This document shows positions 1-7,997 of a DNA stretch of 64,000 nucleotides, in pieces. The notes beneath the pieces are model-generated. The model made no database searches. It was given only the letters and a program-made list of their open reading frames with translations, and was not told the origin of the DNA. This stretch comes from Sediminimonas qiaohouensis DSM 21189 (GTDB lineage Bacteria; Pseudomonadota; Alphaproteobacteria; Rhodobacterales; Rhodobacteraceae): positions 62,001 through 126,000 of the forward strand of contig NZ_AUIJ01000003.1 of the NCBI RefSeq assembly GCF_000423645.1, in the 5' to 3' direction. The translations under genes and the position numbers were made by a program. Every line of letters starts with the position of its first letter. The first letter of the stretch is position 1.

Positions 1-774
1 CGGCTGCGCCAGCCACCATTGCGGGAAGGTGTTGGTGCTATACCGCTGGTGATAGATCGCGAACGCGCTCTCAAACCGCTCATCCTGCAAATCGGGATAG
101 AACTCGGCCACCTGCTCGGCCAGCATCATGCCCTTGTAGATGATGCTGCGGCACGACAGCGACGCAATGTATAGCTCGGTCACATGGGCGGCGGCGGCGG
201 CCTTCTCGATCCGGCGGCGGATCACGTACAGTTCGCGCTCGAACGTCTCTTCGTCCACGTCCTTGGTGTTGGAAATCAGGATCTGTTCAATCTCGGGGCG
301 GGTGGCGTTGGCCTTCTCGCCCAGGCAGCCGATATTCACCGGCACGTGCCGCCAGCCATAGATGTAATACCCCATGCGCAGCACCTCGGTTTCCACGATG
401 GTGCGGCACGTCTCCTGCGCGCCAAAGTTCGAGCGCGGCAAGAACACTTGGCCCACCGCCATCAGGCGGCTGGTGTCGGGCTCGTGCCCGGTGCGGCGGA
501 TCTGGTCGTAAAAGAACGGTGCAGGGATCTGCACGTGAATGCCCGCGCCGTCGCCGGTCTTGCCGTCGGCATCCACCGCGCCGCGGTGCCAGATCGCCTT
601 CAGCGCATCGATCCCCGCCTCAACGACGCTCCGCGCCGGCTTGCCGTCGATCGACACGACAAGGCCAACCCCGCAGGAGGAATGCTCGTCCGTTTCGGAG
701 TACATCCCGTTCTCGGCCATCCACTTGCGCTTGGCTTCCTCGGCTACGGCCCAGTTGTGATCCAGTTTCGTCAT
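1..774 (-). CDS. gltB: Glutamate synthase large subunit, N-terminal part (cut by window edge)
   Basis: The first 258 residues of the GOGAT large subunit are visible; the rest lies left of the window. The enzyme moves the glutamine amide nitrogen onto 2-oxoglutarate in the cytoplasm. The visible part is the class-II glutamine amidotransferase domain, with the SSCGVG stretch near residue 33 holding the Cys that becomes the mature N-terminal nucleophile, followed by IDGKPARSVVEAGIDAL, HRGAVDADGKTGDGAG and the HQRYSTNTFPQW motif. About 30 residues of leader precede the Cys, as is usual. A GGAAGGG ribosome site lies upstream of the ATG. It follows gltD on the same strand after about 100 bp, so a gltD-gltB operon is likely. 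Identity is clear; only the 3' extent is unseen. Confidence 0.95.
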   Translation of the reverse strand, partial: MTKLDHNWAVAEEAKRKWMAENGMYSETDEHSSCGVGLVVSIDGKPARSVVEAGIDALKAIWHRGAVDADGKTGDGAGIHVQIPAPFFYDQIRRTGHEPDTSRLMAVGQVFLPRSNFGAQETCRTIVETEVLRMGYYIYGWRHVPVNIGCLGEKANATRPEIEQILISNTKDVDEETFERELYVIRRRIEKAAAAAHVTELYIASLSCRSIIYKGMMLAEQVAEFYPDLQDERFESAFAIYHQRYSTNTFPQWWLAQP

Positions 775-871
775 CGTTCTTTACCCTTCCTTTACTCGGT
801 GGGTCAGGACTATTGTCCTTCTGTCTCGTTCCGGTGTCTCGGCGCACCGACAAAATACCGACGTGATACAG

Positions 872-2308
872 CTACTCCGCAGCGATGGCCCGTTGCGGCG
901 CATCGAGGTACTCAAGGATCGCCGCCGCGCTGTCGCGCCCGTCTCGGATCGCCCACACCACCAGCGATGCGCCGCGCACGATGTCGCCCACGGCGAAAAC
1001 GCCCTCCATGCTGGTTGCGCCGGTCTCGAACTGCGCCTTCACCGTGCCCCAGCGGGTCACGTCCAATTCGTCCTGATCCCAAAGCGTTGGCAGGTCTTCG
1101 GCCTCGAATCCCAATGCCTTGATCACAATGTCGGCGGGCTCAACATAATCCGCCCCTTCGATCACCTCGGGGCTTTGCCGCCCGGTCACGTCGGGCGCGC
1201 CCAGGCGCATCTTTTGGACCATCACGCCGTCAACCGGGTTGCCGGTGAACCCGTTGGGAGCGCTAAGCCATTCGAAAATAACGCCTTCTTCCTCGGCATT
1301 GGCAACCTCTCGCTGGCTGCCGGGCATGTTGGCGCGGTCGCGGCGATAGAGGCATTTCACGCTCTCCGCGCCCTGCCGGATGGCCGTGCGCACGCAGTCC
1401 ATCGCCGTATCGCCCCCGCCGATCACCACGACGCGCTTGCCCGCCGCATTAAGCGTTCCATCCTCGAATTCCGGCACTTCGTCGCCGAACCCGTGACGGT
1501 TACTTGCGGTAAGGAAATCAATGGCTCGCACGATCCCGTCCGCGCCGCTTCCGGGCGCTTCCAAATCGCGGCTCTTGTAAACGCCGGTGGCGATGAGGAC
1601 CGCATCATGCTTGCCGCGGATCGCGTCAAAGCTGATATCCTCGCCCACGTTGCAGTTCAGGACAAATTCAACGCCGCCCTGCTCCAACTGGGCATTGCGG
1701 CGCATGACAACGTCCTTCTCCAGCTTGAAACCCGGAATCCCGTAGGTCATCAGCCCGCCGGCCCGATCACTGCGGTCATAGACCGTCACCTGCACGCCCT
1801 CGCGGCGCAGCACATCCGCCGCCGCCAGTCCGCCGGGCCCCGCGCCGATGATACCAACCGATTGTTCCCGCTCGGTTTTCGGGGCGATGGGTTGGACCCA
1901 GCCGCGTTCCCACGCGGTGTCGGTGATGTATTTCTCGACCGCGCCGATGGTCACCGTGCCGTGGCCCGATTGCTCGATCACGCAGTTGCCTTCGCACAGG
2001 CGGTCCTGCGGGCAGATACGGCCGCAGATCTCGGGGAAGGTGTTGGTCGCCTGGCTTAGCTCATATGCCTCCTGCAACCGCCCCTGCGCTGTCAGGCGTA
2101 GCCAGTCGGGGATGTTGTTGTGCAGAGGGCAATGCGTCTGGCAATAGGGCACGCCGCACTGGCTGCACCGGCTGGCCTGCTCGGCGGCTTTCTCGTCCGC
2201 GAACTCGGCGTAAATCTCGTGGAAGTCCTCGCGCCGTAGATTGGGCACACGCTTCTCCGGCATGGCGCGTTGGACGTTCACGAATTTCAACATGGGTTGC
2301 TTGGCCAC
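872..2308 (-). CDS. gltD: Glutamate synthase (NADPH) small subunit
   Basis: 478 residues, usual for the GOGAT beta subunit, which passes electrons from NADPH via FAD and Fe-S clusters to GltB. The N-terminus has the cysteine-rich Fe-S motifs CSQCGVPYCQTHC and CGRICPQDRLCEGNC. These are followed by the FAD-binding GAGPGGLAAADVLRREG and the NAD(P)-binding VVIGGGDTAMDCVRTAIRQGA. The C-terminal VFAVGDIVRGASLVVWAIRDG is the typical second flavin contact. The start is a GTG at 2308, seven bases after a GGAGG ribosome site; an ATG five codons further in is the alternative. It is transcribed toward gltB. Confidence 0.96.
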   Translation of the reverse strand: MAKQPMLKFVNVQRAMPEKRVPNLRREDFHEIYAEFADEKAAEQASRCSQCGVPYCQTHCPLHNNIPDWLRLTAQGRLQEAYELSQATNTFPEICGRICPQDRLCEGNCVIEQSGHGTVTIGAVEKYITDTAWERGWVQPIAPKTEREQSVGIIGAGPGGLAAADVLRREGVQVTVYDRSDRAGGLMTYGIPGFKLEKDVVMRRNAQLEQGGVEFVLNCNVGEDISFDAIRGKHDAVLIATGVYKSRDLEAPGSGADGIVRAIDFLTASNRHGFGDEVPEFEDGTLNAAGKRVVVIGGGDTAMDCVRTAIRQGAESVKCLYRRDRANMPGSQREVANAEEEGVIFEWLSAPNGFTGNPVDGVMVQKMRLGAPDVTGRQSPEVIEGADYVEPADIVIKALGFEAEDLPTLWDQDELDVTRWGTVKAQFETGATSMEGVFAVGDIVRGASLVVWAIRDGRDSAAAILEYLDAPQRAIAAE

Positions 2309-2516
2309 AGCACAGCCTCCGTTCTCTCAGGATCGACACCTTTTAAATCATGTATGGGAGCAATAAAAGTATGCAATGCTGACCTATTAAGAAAAAATTC
2401 GCCGACTGGGCATTCATTTCGGCGTCCGCACTAGGCAAATAATGGCCGATCCGGACCTAAATTATGCATTTCCTTTTTTGATCAACGCGTTATTGAGGGA
2501 CGCGAAAGGGTTGATC

Positions 2517-3326
2517 ATGACGCTATACCTGCTTGCTCTCCTTGCCATCGTTCAGGGCATCACCGAATTCTTGCCGATTTCCTCGTCGGCGCACCTGATT
2601 CTGATCCATCGGATCGCCGGTGTGACGGCCGATGACCTTGCGTTGGACGTGGCGGTTCATATCGGATCGATCTTCGCGGTGATCCTTTATTTCCGCGCCG
2701 AATCCCTGTCGGCCTTTGCCGGGCTGTGGCACATCGCGCGGCGGCGAAACGACACGCCGCAGGCCCGCCTTGCCGGTCTGTTGATCCTGGCGACGGTGCC
2801 CGCGGTGGTGTTCGGCGCCTTTCTTGCGCTCTCGGGCTACGACGGCGCGCTGCGCTCGGTCACCGTCATCGGCTGGACGATGATCCTGTTTGGCATCGCC
2901 CTTTGGTGGTTCGACCGAGTCGCACCGCAAGCCAAAACCGCACCGGGGTGGTCGTGGCGCGATGCGGCGATCATGGGCCTTTGGCAGGCCGTCGCGCTTA
3001 TCCCCGGGGTGTCCCGCTCGGGCATCACCATGACCTCGGCGCGCGCGCTGGGATACGAGCGGCACGAGGCAGCGCGCCTTTCGATGCTGATGTCGATCCC
3101 GATCACCTTGGCCACGGGCGGCCTTCTGGGCCTCAGGGCGGTGGAGCAGGGGGGGCTATCGCCCGACATGCTGGGCGGAATTGCCATTGCGGCGGCGCTA
3201 TCGTTCATCGCCGCCTATGGCGCCCTGGCAATGATGATGCGCTTCCTCTCAAAGGTCAGCTTCACGCCCTACGTGATCTACCGCATCGCTTTGGGGCTAC
3301 TGCTGCTGGCGTTGGCCTATAGCTGA
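2517..3326 (+). CDS. uppP: Undecaprenyl-diphosphatase
   Basis: 269-residue integral membrane enzyme of the UppP/BacA family. It dephosphorylates undecaprenyl diphosphate to recycle the lipid carrier for peptidoglycan synthesis. The N-terminal AIVQGITEFLPISSSAHL carries the conserved E and SSS residues, and IPGVSRSGITMTSA is the second catalytic motif. Several hydrophobic segments span the rest. An in-frame ATG exists at 2442, but family members begin just before the LLALLAIVQG segment. The ATG at 2517 has an AAAGGG ribosome site six bases upstream, so I chose it. Its 3' end overlaps the convergent gene on the other strand by 10 bp. Confidence 0.95.
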   Translation: MTLYLLALLAIVQGITEFLPISSSAHLILIHRIAGVTADDLALDVAVHIGSIFAVILYFRAESLSAFAGLWHIARRRNDTPQARLAGLLILATVPAVVFGAFLALSGYDGALRSVTVIGWTMILFGIALWWFDRVAPQAKTAPGWSWRDAAIMGLWQAVALIPGVSRSGITMTSARALGYERHEAARLSMLMSIPITLATGGLLGLRAVEQGGLSPDMLGGIAIAAALSFIAAYGALAMMMRFLSKVSFTPYVIYRIALGLLLLALAYS

Positions 3327-4309
3327 TCCGTCCGCATGTTGCGGGCGGAATCGCGTATGTCGTCATACTGCCCCGACGGCCGGAACCGCCACAGGTACTC
3401 GGGCAGGATCGTCGCCATGGATTTGGGCGTTATGCCAAGCGCGTCAAACCCTTGTGCACCCTCGCTCACCACGTTGTCGCGGCGCAGGTTGTGCAACTGA
3501 TCGCGCGTCAGAACGCCGTTGGTAATCAGGCCCAGCGTGGCCTTTTGCACCATGTCAAAGCCAAACGCCATGACCCGGGCGATGAAGAACGGCATGTTCA
3601 CGATCAGGCGCCGGCGATGCACGATCTTCAGCATCCGCTGCATCAGCGCGCGGAAGGTTTCAACCTCGGGCCCGCCCAGCTCGTAAATGCCCGGCGCGGC
3701 CTGCCCCTCAACGCCAAGCACGGCGGCATGCGCCACGTCGTCGACATAGACCGGCTGGAACTTGGTCGCGGCCCCCACGACCGGAAGGATCGGACCGAAC
3801 CGCGTCATGCCCGCAAACCGGTTGAAGAAGTTGTCCTCGGGCCCAATCATGACCGACGGGCGCAGGATCACGGCGTTCGGCATGTGGCTCTGGACCGCTT
3901 CCTCGCCCATTGCCTTGGTGCGTGAATATTCGCTGTCGGCGTCCTTGTCGGCCCCGATCGACGAGATCTGTACCATGCGATCCACGCCGCTCTCGGCTGC
4001 GATCCGGGCGACCCGTTCGGCGCCTTCGTACTGTACCGCGTCGAACTTGTTGCGCCCCACCTCGTTCAGGACACCGACGCAATTGACGACGGCATCCGCC
4101 TCTTGCATGACCTGACGCACCGAGGCGTCATCGCGGATGTTGCAAAACACCGGTTCGACCTGCCCGGGAACGCCGTAGGGTTTGACGTGCATCGCCTCAT
4201 TCGGGTGGCGCACAGCAACCCGCACACGCCAGCCGTTCTTGGCCAGTCGCCGCGCGATGTAGCGCCCGACAAACCCCGAACCGCCGTAGATGGTCACAAG
4301 TTTCGACAT
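3317..4309 (-). CDS. NDUFA9-like complex I-associated NAD(P)-binding protein
   Basis: 330-residue atypical short-chain dehydrogenase (extended SDR). The N-terminal GGSGFVGRYIARRLA is the dinucleotide-binding Rossmann motif, followed by DAVVNCVGVLNEVG and YSRTKAMGEEAV, where the YxxxK position is present. It resembles the bacterial counterparts of mitochondrial NDUFA9, an accessory subunit of respiratory complex I; that role is inferred from family resemblance. The open frame continues upstream to 4402, but homologues start near MSKLVTIYGG, so the ATG at 4309 is preferred. It is convergent with uppP and overlaps it by 10 bp. Its start is back-to-back with the tRNA-Leu promoter region. Confidence 0.85.
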   Translation of the reverse strand: MSKLVTIYGGSGFVGRYIARRLAKNGWRVRVAVRHPNEAMHVKPYGVPGQVEPVFCNIRDDASVRQVMQEADAVVNCVGVLNEVGRNKFDAVQYEGAERVARIAAESGVDRMVQISSIGADKDADSEYSRTKAMGEEAVQSHMPNAVILRPSVMIGPEDNFFNRFAGMTRFGPILPVVGAATKFQPVYVDDVAHAAVLGVEGQAAPGIYELGGPEVETFRALMQRMLKIVHRRRLIVNMPFFIARVMAFGFDMVQKATLGLITNGVLTRDQLHNLRRDNVVSEGAQGFDALGITPKSMATILPEYLWRFRPSGQYDDIRDSARNMRTDQL

Positions 4310-4409
4310 TAGGATGCCTCCGGCTCTCGAATTCAGGGACTTTCCTAGCCTTCCTTGCCATGCAGAACAAGGAGATATGATGCCACGGCAAAATTCCTGC
4401 AAATCTGCG

Positions 4410-4438
4410 TTGACACCGCCCCCGGGCGCGTCTAAACG
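4410..4438 (+). promoter_or_regulatory. Probable promoter of tRNA-Leu
   Basis: A perfect TTGACA at 4410-4415 is followed after exactly 17 bases by TAAACG (4433-4438), 17 bases before the first base of the tRNA. The -35 is ideal; the -10 is weak. Confidence 0.55.
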
Positions 4439-4455
4439 CCGTGCTCACGACACCT

Positions 4456-4542
4456 GCCCAGGTGGCGGAATTGGTAGACGCGCTAGCTTCAGGTGCTAGT
4501 GTCTGTATGGACGTGGAGGTTCGAGTCCTCTCCTGGGCACCA
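4456..4542 (+). tRNA. tRNA-Leu (anticodon CAG)
   Basis: An 87-nt class II tRNA with encoded CCA. The acceptor stem GCCCAGG pairs with CCTGGGC (4532-4538), followed by discriminator A and CCA. The anticodon arm is CTAGC-TTCAGGT-GCTAG, giving a CAG anticodon that reads CUG. A long variable arm and the GGTTCGAGTCC T-arm are present. The sequence closely resembles E. coli tRNA-Leu(CAG). The last 15 bases are part of the attachment-site repeat of the element that follows, so integration has left the gene intact. Confidence 0.97.
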
Positions 4543-4544
4543 TT
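4528..4544 (+). repeat. attL core: 17-bp direct repeat in tRNA-Leu 3' end
   Basis: The 17-bp CTCTCCTGGGCACCATT covers the 3' side of the tRNA T-stem/acceptor stem, CCA and two following bases. An identical copy is at 19886-19902. Confidence 0.9.
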
Positions 4545-4608
4545 CGTCAAGCCTAAAATTCAAGCATGCTTGGTTTTCAGGGCTTTACGTTGGTTGATTG
4601 CCGGATTC

Positions 4609-4630
4609 TGCCCCACAGATTGCCCCACGG
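4609..4630 (+). repeat. Putative integrase arm-type site near attL
   Basis: TGCCCCACAGATTGCCCCAC resembles the sequence at 19757-19776 in the same orientation (shared pattern GCYCCACAGWTTGCCMCAC). Placement about 65 bp inside attL and at the integrase start suggests arm-type integrase binding sites; this is inference from two copies. Confidence 0.4.
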
Positions 4631-4663
4631 GTCGGTTTTTAGATGGACGTCGGGCTTGGCACA

Positions 4664-5032
4664 TCAGATCCGGAAAGCGAGCTTCAGGTCGCGCTCGAGA
4701 TCTGTAAGCCGAGCAGCGTGCCACCTCAGGGCCTGGTCGAAGTCGGGCTCGCTGTGCGCGCCCTTGATTTCGACCAGTGGCTCGCCGATCGCGCATAGAA
4801 GCTCCTCGAGGCAGCTGCGTATCCGGATGACCAGTTCTTTCGCATCGCCTGCCGTATGCACTCGGGATGCGAGACCGCGGAGCGCATCCACTTCGGCGAC
4901 ATTCGGCTCCGCGCGTGCTTGCCGAAGCAGCGCATCAAGGCTCGGGCCATGCCCGTCCAAGTAGCCGTGCAGGCGGCCTGCGATGGACGCTTGGATCGAC
5001 TGGGTGAAGCTCGGGTAGAGTATCTGGTTCAT
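4664..5032 (-). CDS. Hypothetical protein (122 residues)
   Basis: I do not recognise this family. The product is mostly helical-looking and soluble, with acidic and basic residues alternating and no signal or membrane segment. It begins MNQILYPSFTQSIQASIAGR and ends with an arginine-rich LERDLKLAF segment. A GAGAGG ribosome site lies seven bases before the ATG. It is the last of three small same-strand genes (5943 to 4664) near the tRNA end of the element. The regular codon use and the ribosome site support a real gene. A hairpin (5098-5124) separates it from the gene upstream. Confidence 0.55.
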   Translation of the reverse strand: MNQILYPSFTQSIQASIAGRLHGYLDGHGPSLDALLRQARAEPNVAEVDALRGLASRVHTAGDAKELVIRIRSCLEELLCAIGEPLVEIKGAHSEPDFDQALRWHAARLTDLERDLKLAFRI

Positions 5033-5097
5033 GTCGGAACCTCTCGCGTCCAGCTCGCGATGCCATCATCGCGATTGCTCAAGCTGGCGCGGTCAGA

Positions 5098-5124
5098 CAC
5101 CGCCGTGGGAGAGGCACGGCGGTG
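5098..5124. repeat. Perfect 10-bp inverted repeat between two small genes
   Basis: CACCGCCGTG (5098-5107) and CACGGCGGTG (5115-5124) flank a 7-base loop. There is no T-run on the gene strand, so it could be an RNA stem (attenuator or processing site) rather than a full terminator. Confidence 0.5.
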
Positions 5125-5142
5125 CGGAGGCGTCACGCGGGA

Positions 5143-5544
5143 TTACGCTACGGCTCCGAACCGTGACGCCGGCACGGGAGCAGCATCCGCGCGTTCGATG
5201 GCGTCTCGGAGTTCGTCGGTGAGGAGGCAGATCTCCTCCACGACGGGGTCTTCAGGGTCGATGTCGGCGAAGAACCCGGCCTCGGGCCGTGTGTCGTCGT
5301 GGACATGCTCGAGCGATAGGACCCCGAGCAGATCGCGCAGGACTGTGCGCGTCGATTGGGAACGCCCGGCACCGCGTTGCAGCGCCTCGGCGATCGTCTC
5401 GACAAGCCGGAGGCCGCGATCACCGGCAAGCAGCCCGGCGGCGTTCGACAGCGCGTCCTGCTTGTCCGTGAAGACGCGCCGCAGAGGGTCGGGACGCGGG
5501 ACCGGGCTGGCCCCGCGTCGCAGGTCATTTAGACGAAGGTACAT
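5143..5544 (-). CDS. Hypothetical protein (133 residues)
   Basis: No family recognised. The product starts MYLRLNDLRRGASPVPRPDP and has a basic N-terminal third and a strongly acidic C-terminal half (HDDTRPEAGFFADIDPEDPVVEE and a DELRDAIERADAA helix). No signal peptide or membrane segment is visible. An AAAGAGG ribosome site lies five bases before the ATG, much like that of the following gene. It sits 45 bp after the upstream gene on the same strand, so the three genes probably form one transcript. Confidence 0.55.
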   Translation of the reverse strand: MYLRLNDLRRGASPVPRPDPLRRVFTDKQDALSNAAGLLAGDRGLRLVETIAEALQRGAGRSQSTRTVLRDLLGVLSLEHVHDDTRPEAGFFADIDPEDPVVEEICLLTDELRDAIERADAAPVPASRFGAVA

Positions 5545-5589
5545 GAGAACCTCTTTCGTGAGGACCGGCCGGGATTGGCCTGGTCAGCG

Positions 5590-5943
5590 TCACCTTCGCG
5601 TTGACACCGGTGTTGTTCCGGATCCGCGTCTCACAAAGACGGCGCGGATCCGGAACCACGCGGGTGAGCACAATTCGAGCTCTTCAGGCAGATGATGCCC
5701 CGGGTACCCCTGGATTTTCAGAGCGGAGACGGCCGTCTGGATGAGGGGATCCTCGTCGAATTCGACATCACGCTCTGCAAGTCGTGGGTCGAGGACGATC
5801 GTTTTCCCATCGACAAGGAAGGCAATCGCGACAAGCGTGTAAGCAGGCGTGCTGCGGTGGATGTATCGGCACCGCGCGGCAGTCCGAGCGAGTTCGTCAG
5901 CGATGGCCGGCTTTCGGAAAATCAGCTGGGGTTCGTAGTCCAT
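5590..5943 (-). CDS. Hypothetical protein (117 residues)
   Basis: No family recognised. It begins MDYEPQLIFRKPAIADELA and contains an alternating hydrophobic stretch (AYTLVAIAFLVDGKTIVLDP) that looks like beta strands. The C-terminal LELCSPAWFRIRAVFVRRG is basic. It is probably the first gene of the three-gene minus-strand cluster. Its GGGAG ribosome site lies inside one arm of the perfect 20-bp inverted repeat at 5946-6003, only two bases before the ATG, which suggests translational or operator control of the cluster. Confidence 0.55.
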   Translation of the reverse strand: MDYEPQLIFRKPAIADELARTAARCRYIHRSTPAYTLVAIAFLVDGKTIVLDPRLAERDVEFDEDPLIQTAVSALKIQGYPGHHLPEELELCSPAWFRIRAVFVRRGSGTTPVSTRR

Positions 5944-5945
5944 CT

Positions 5946-6003
5946 ATCGTTCTCCCGTGTCAACGACTCTCACAGTGAAGGGCCGTTGACACGGGAGAAC
6001 GAT
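5946..6003. promoter_or_regulatory. Perfect 20-bp inverted repeat at the head of a small-gene cluster
   Basis: ATCGTTCTCCCGTGTCAACG (5946-5965) is exactly complementary to 5984-6003, with an 18-base spacer. Each arm reads outward as GTTGACACGGGAGAACGAT, so a consensus -35 TTGACA points in both directions. On the minus strand the inner arm also holds the ribosome site of the gene that starts at 5943. It may be a regulator-binding site over divergent promoters, a translation-controlling hairpin, or both. Confidence 0.6.
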
Positions 6004-6200
6004 TTTGCTTTGAGCCACCCCGTCCCGTACTAAAAATTGTGGGTGTAGTAGAATTCACAAACTCAAAAATTGAACCATAACATTGGCTTGGCTTGAGTCT
6101 TAGGCGGCAAAAACGGGTTTCGCAACGTCACGTTCACCCATCCGAAGCCGGCCGTTCATTGGTTCAGGTCTTGTTGTCCGGGTTCAGCCAGCAGATGGCC

Positions 6201-6257
6201 GGGGCGACATGCACGGCGACGCGGGGCGATCCAGCATCTGAACGGGGCGACCTGCAT
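6201..6257 (+). repeat. Three spaced GGGGCGA direct repeats (iteron-like)
   Basis: GGGGCGA occurs at 6201, 6223 and 6244, spaced 22 and 21 bases apart (two helical turns). Each is followed within eight bases by GCA(T). They lie 60-110 bp before the gene at 6315. The remainder of the 5944-6314 gap shows no gene. The arrangement suits a DNA-binding protein or initiator; no function is proven. Confidence 0.4.
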
Positions 6258-6314
6258 TTTGGACGGGGTCCGTCGGGGACCAATTGCTTCGGGTAACCTC
6301 AACCCGGAGCTCCC

Positions 6315-7154
6315 ATGCCGATCAATGATACATATGTCGTTCCTGAGCACGTCGTGAATTTCCTTTGCAACCATGAACGCAGCTTCCTCGCTCTCAGGCT
6401 TATCTATGGGCTGCTTTACGCCCTCGACACTGCCCTCAGGGGCAAGATGGCACTCGTGCCCGCGCATTTCCCGAGGGAACACAGAGTGCGCACCAGCAGC
6501 CTGGCTGCGGCCGTCGGACCAGAGAAGGCCAAGGACAACCGCTGGATCCATGATGCATGCGAGGAACTTGCCGATCAGAACATCCTGAAAACAGCGACGG
6601 TCCAGGGACGGGTCTTTCGGTTCCAACTCGGCAACGAATTCTCAGCGGCGTTCCGGAAGCCGACAAAGGCCTTCGCGATCATGCGGACCGAGCAGGTTAG
6701 GCAATGCCGCACCCTGCACGACCTCATTTTCCTCTCGCTTGCTTGCCTGCACGGCGGCAAGAACCGCCCAAGGTTCCTCCTCCCTCGCATTCCCGTTCGT
6801 CTCGAGCCAACTACGTCCCGCATCTCGGTGCTCCCGCAGGACCCGCCGAAGCAGGCCCCGTGGCGAGTGACATGGTGTCGGTCCAGTCGGTCATGGACGA
6901 ACTCGGCCCTTCGCGTCAGCGCGATCCTTGGACACGGCTATCTGATCGGTCCGCGCCAAGACATGATCGATGACTTCGTTTCCGAGGTTGCGGTGAAGGC
7001 TGCGCATGCCAAGACCCTCTGGGAACGCGGCAAATTGTACAAATTCCCACCAGGCACGCGATGCGTGATCGAGATCACAGCCGGAAGCGGGTGCAAGACC
7101 ACCCTGAACGCCGAAGCCCTCGAAAATAAGTGGCACCAAACCGTCATCCAATAG
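6315..7154 (+). CDS. Hypothetical protein, possible DNA-binding or replication-related (279 residues)
   Basis: Not recognised with confidence. A GGAG ribosome site precedes the ATG by six bases. The N-terminal half has a helix-rich segment and then SLAAAVGPEKAKDNRWIHDA, CEELADQNILKTATVQGRVF and RFQLGNEF, which read like a winged-helix fold (helices followed by a beta wing). The C-terminal part is mixed, including LIGPRQDMIDDFVSEVA and a lysine-rich segment. Iteron-like repeats upstream and location in a mobile element make an initiator or regulator plausible, but this is inference. The next gene follows after 84 bp on the same strand. Confidence 0.55.
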   Translation: MPINDTYVVPEHVVNFLCNHERSFLALRLIYGLLYALDTALRGKMALVPAHFPREHRVRTSSLAAAVGPEKAKDNRWIHDACEELADQNILKTATVQGRVFRFQLGNEFSAAFRKPTKAFAIMRTEQVRQCRTLHDLIFLSLACLHGGKNRPRFLLPRIPVRLEPTTSRISVLPQDPPKQAPWRVTWCRSSRSWTNSALRVSAILGHGYLIGPRQDMIDDFVSEVAVKAAHAKTLWERGKLYKFPPGTRCVIEITAGSGCKTTLNAEALENKWHQTVIQ

Positions 7155-7238
7155 GCGCAGAAAAACGACGACGGGGCATTTCCGCGCCCCGATGATCGAC
7201 TCCAAATCTTCTCTTGAACGCAACACCAGGAGAGCACA

Positions 7239-7961
7239 ATGATAGCCCCCGCCCCTCAGATCCCCGGCAATCTAAAGCAGAAGCTGATCGCCGCGGTCCG
7301 GCCGTTTCAACGCGAATACGACGCCATGACACTCGCCGAAGCGCGTCGGCTTCTGGCACGTCATGACTTCCAGATGCCCGTGCTGTGTTCTCTCGCCTTC
7401 CATGGCAACGGCAACCTGAAACAGGTCAATGTGCGCGAGAACCTGAAGCGCAAGGCGCCTTCCCCAAGGCAATTCGCCGCGTCAGTCACGATCTTTGCCT
7501 CGCCCGAGCAAGGCGCGAAGGATCTTCGTTCGGGATGCTTTCGATGGATCGCCGAGGACGCTGCCAAGAAGTTCCTGACCGAGGGGCGGCATCAGGCATT
7601 CCGGCTGTCCAACGCGGACATCGAGGCACTTCTACGCAGGGTCTTGGAGTATGCACCCTACCAGTCCATCGACTTCCGGGATGTATCGTTGCTCGCGATC
7701 CGGCGGGTCGTCGAAAAAGAGCGTGACCTGCGCCACGGCGAGAGCAACCATGCCCGCCTCGTTCGTCATGCGCAGCGGTCCACCCCCGAGGGTTTCCGGG
7801 AAGAGCTCGAGACGGAGCGCGCCGACGCGCTTGCCTGGCGCGATGGCCAGATCGCGAAAGGATACACATCGCTCTACTCCTTCGAATATGAATCCTGGCC
7901 TGAGGAACAGCGGGCTGTTCTCGCCTACCGGGAGCGTGCGTATCGGACCCGTTTTTCATGA
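7239..7961 (+). CDS. Hypothetical protein (240 residues)
   Basis: No family recognised. An AGGAG ribosome site precedes the ATG. The product is soluble and rich in Arg and Glu, with a conserved-looking core VTIFASPEQGAKDLRSGCFR, then a helical segment RLSNADIEALLRRVLEYAPY. The C-terminal third (ERADALAWRDGQIAKGYTSL, EEQRAVLAYRERAYR) looks like long helices. It ends 37 bp before the convergent relaxase gene, so it is probably co-transcribed with the preceding 279-residue gene. It may be an accessory maintenance gene of the element; this is only positional inference. Confidence 0.55.
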   Translation: MIAPAPQIPGNLKQKLIAAVRPFQREYDAMTLAEARRLLARHDFQMPVLCSLAFHGNGNLKQVNVRENLKRKAPSPRQFAASVTIFASPEQGAKDLRSGCFRWIAEDAAKKFLTEGRHQAFRLSNADIEALLRRVLEYAPYQSIDFRDVSLLAIRRVVEKERDLRHGESNHARLVRHAQRSTPEGFREELETERADALAWRDGQIAKGYTSLYSFEYESWPEEQRAVLAYRERAYRTRFS

Positions 7962-7997
7962 CGGTTCGATCGCCGCGACTCCAGCGAGGGCCGATCT

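Noticed and set aside
184-1122. Long plus-strand open frame opposite gltB/gltD
   Set aside because: High-GC antisense shadow; low-complexity Arg/Pro-rich translation, and the other strand encodes clear GOGAT subunits.
2470-2485. TTGATCAA before uppP as an FNR box
   Set aside because: An FNR site needs four bases between the half-sites; here they abut.
4561-4572. Palindrome CAAGCATGCTTG right after attL as a terminator
   Set aside because: A loop-less 12-bp palindrome with only a short TTTT nearby; too weak to call.
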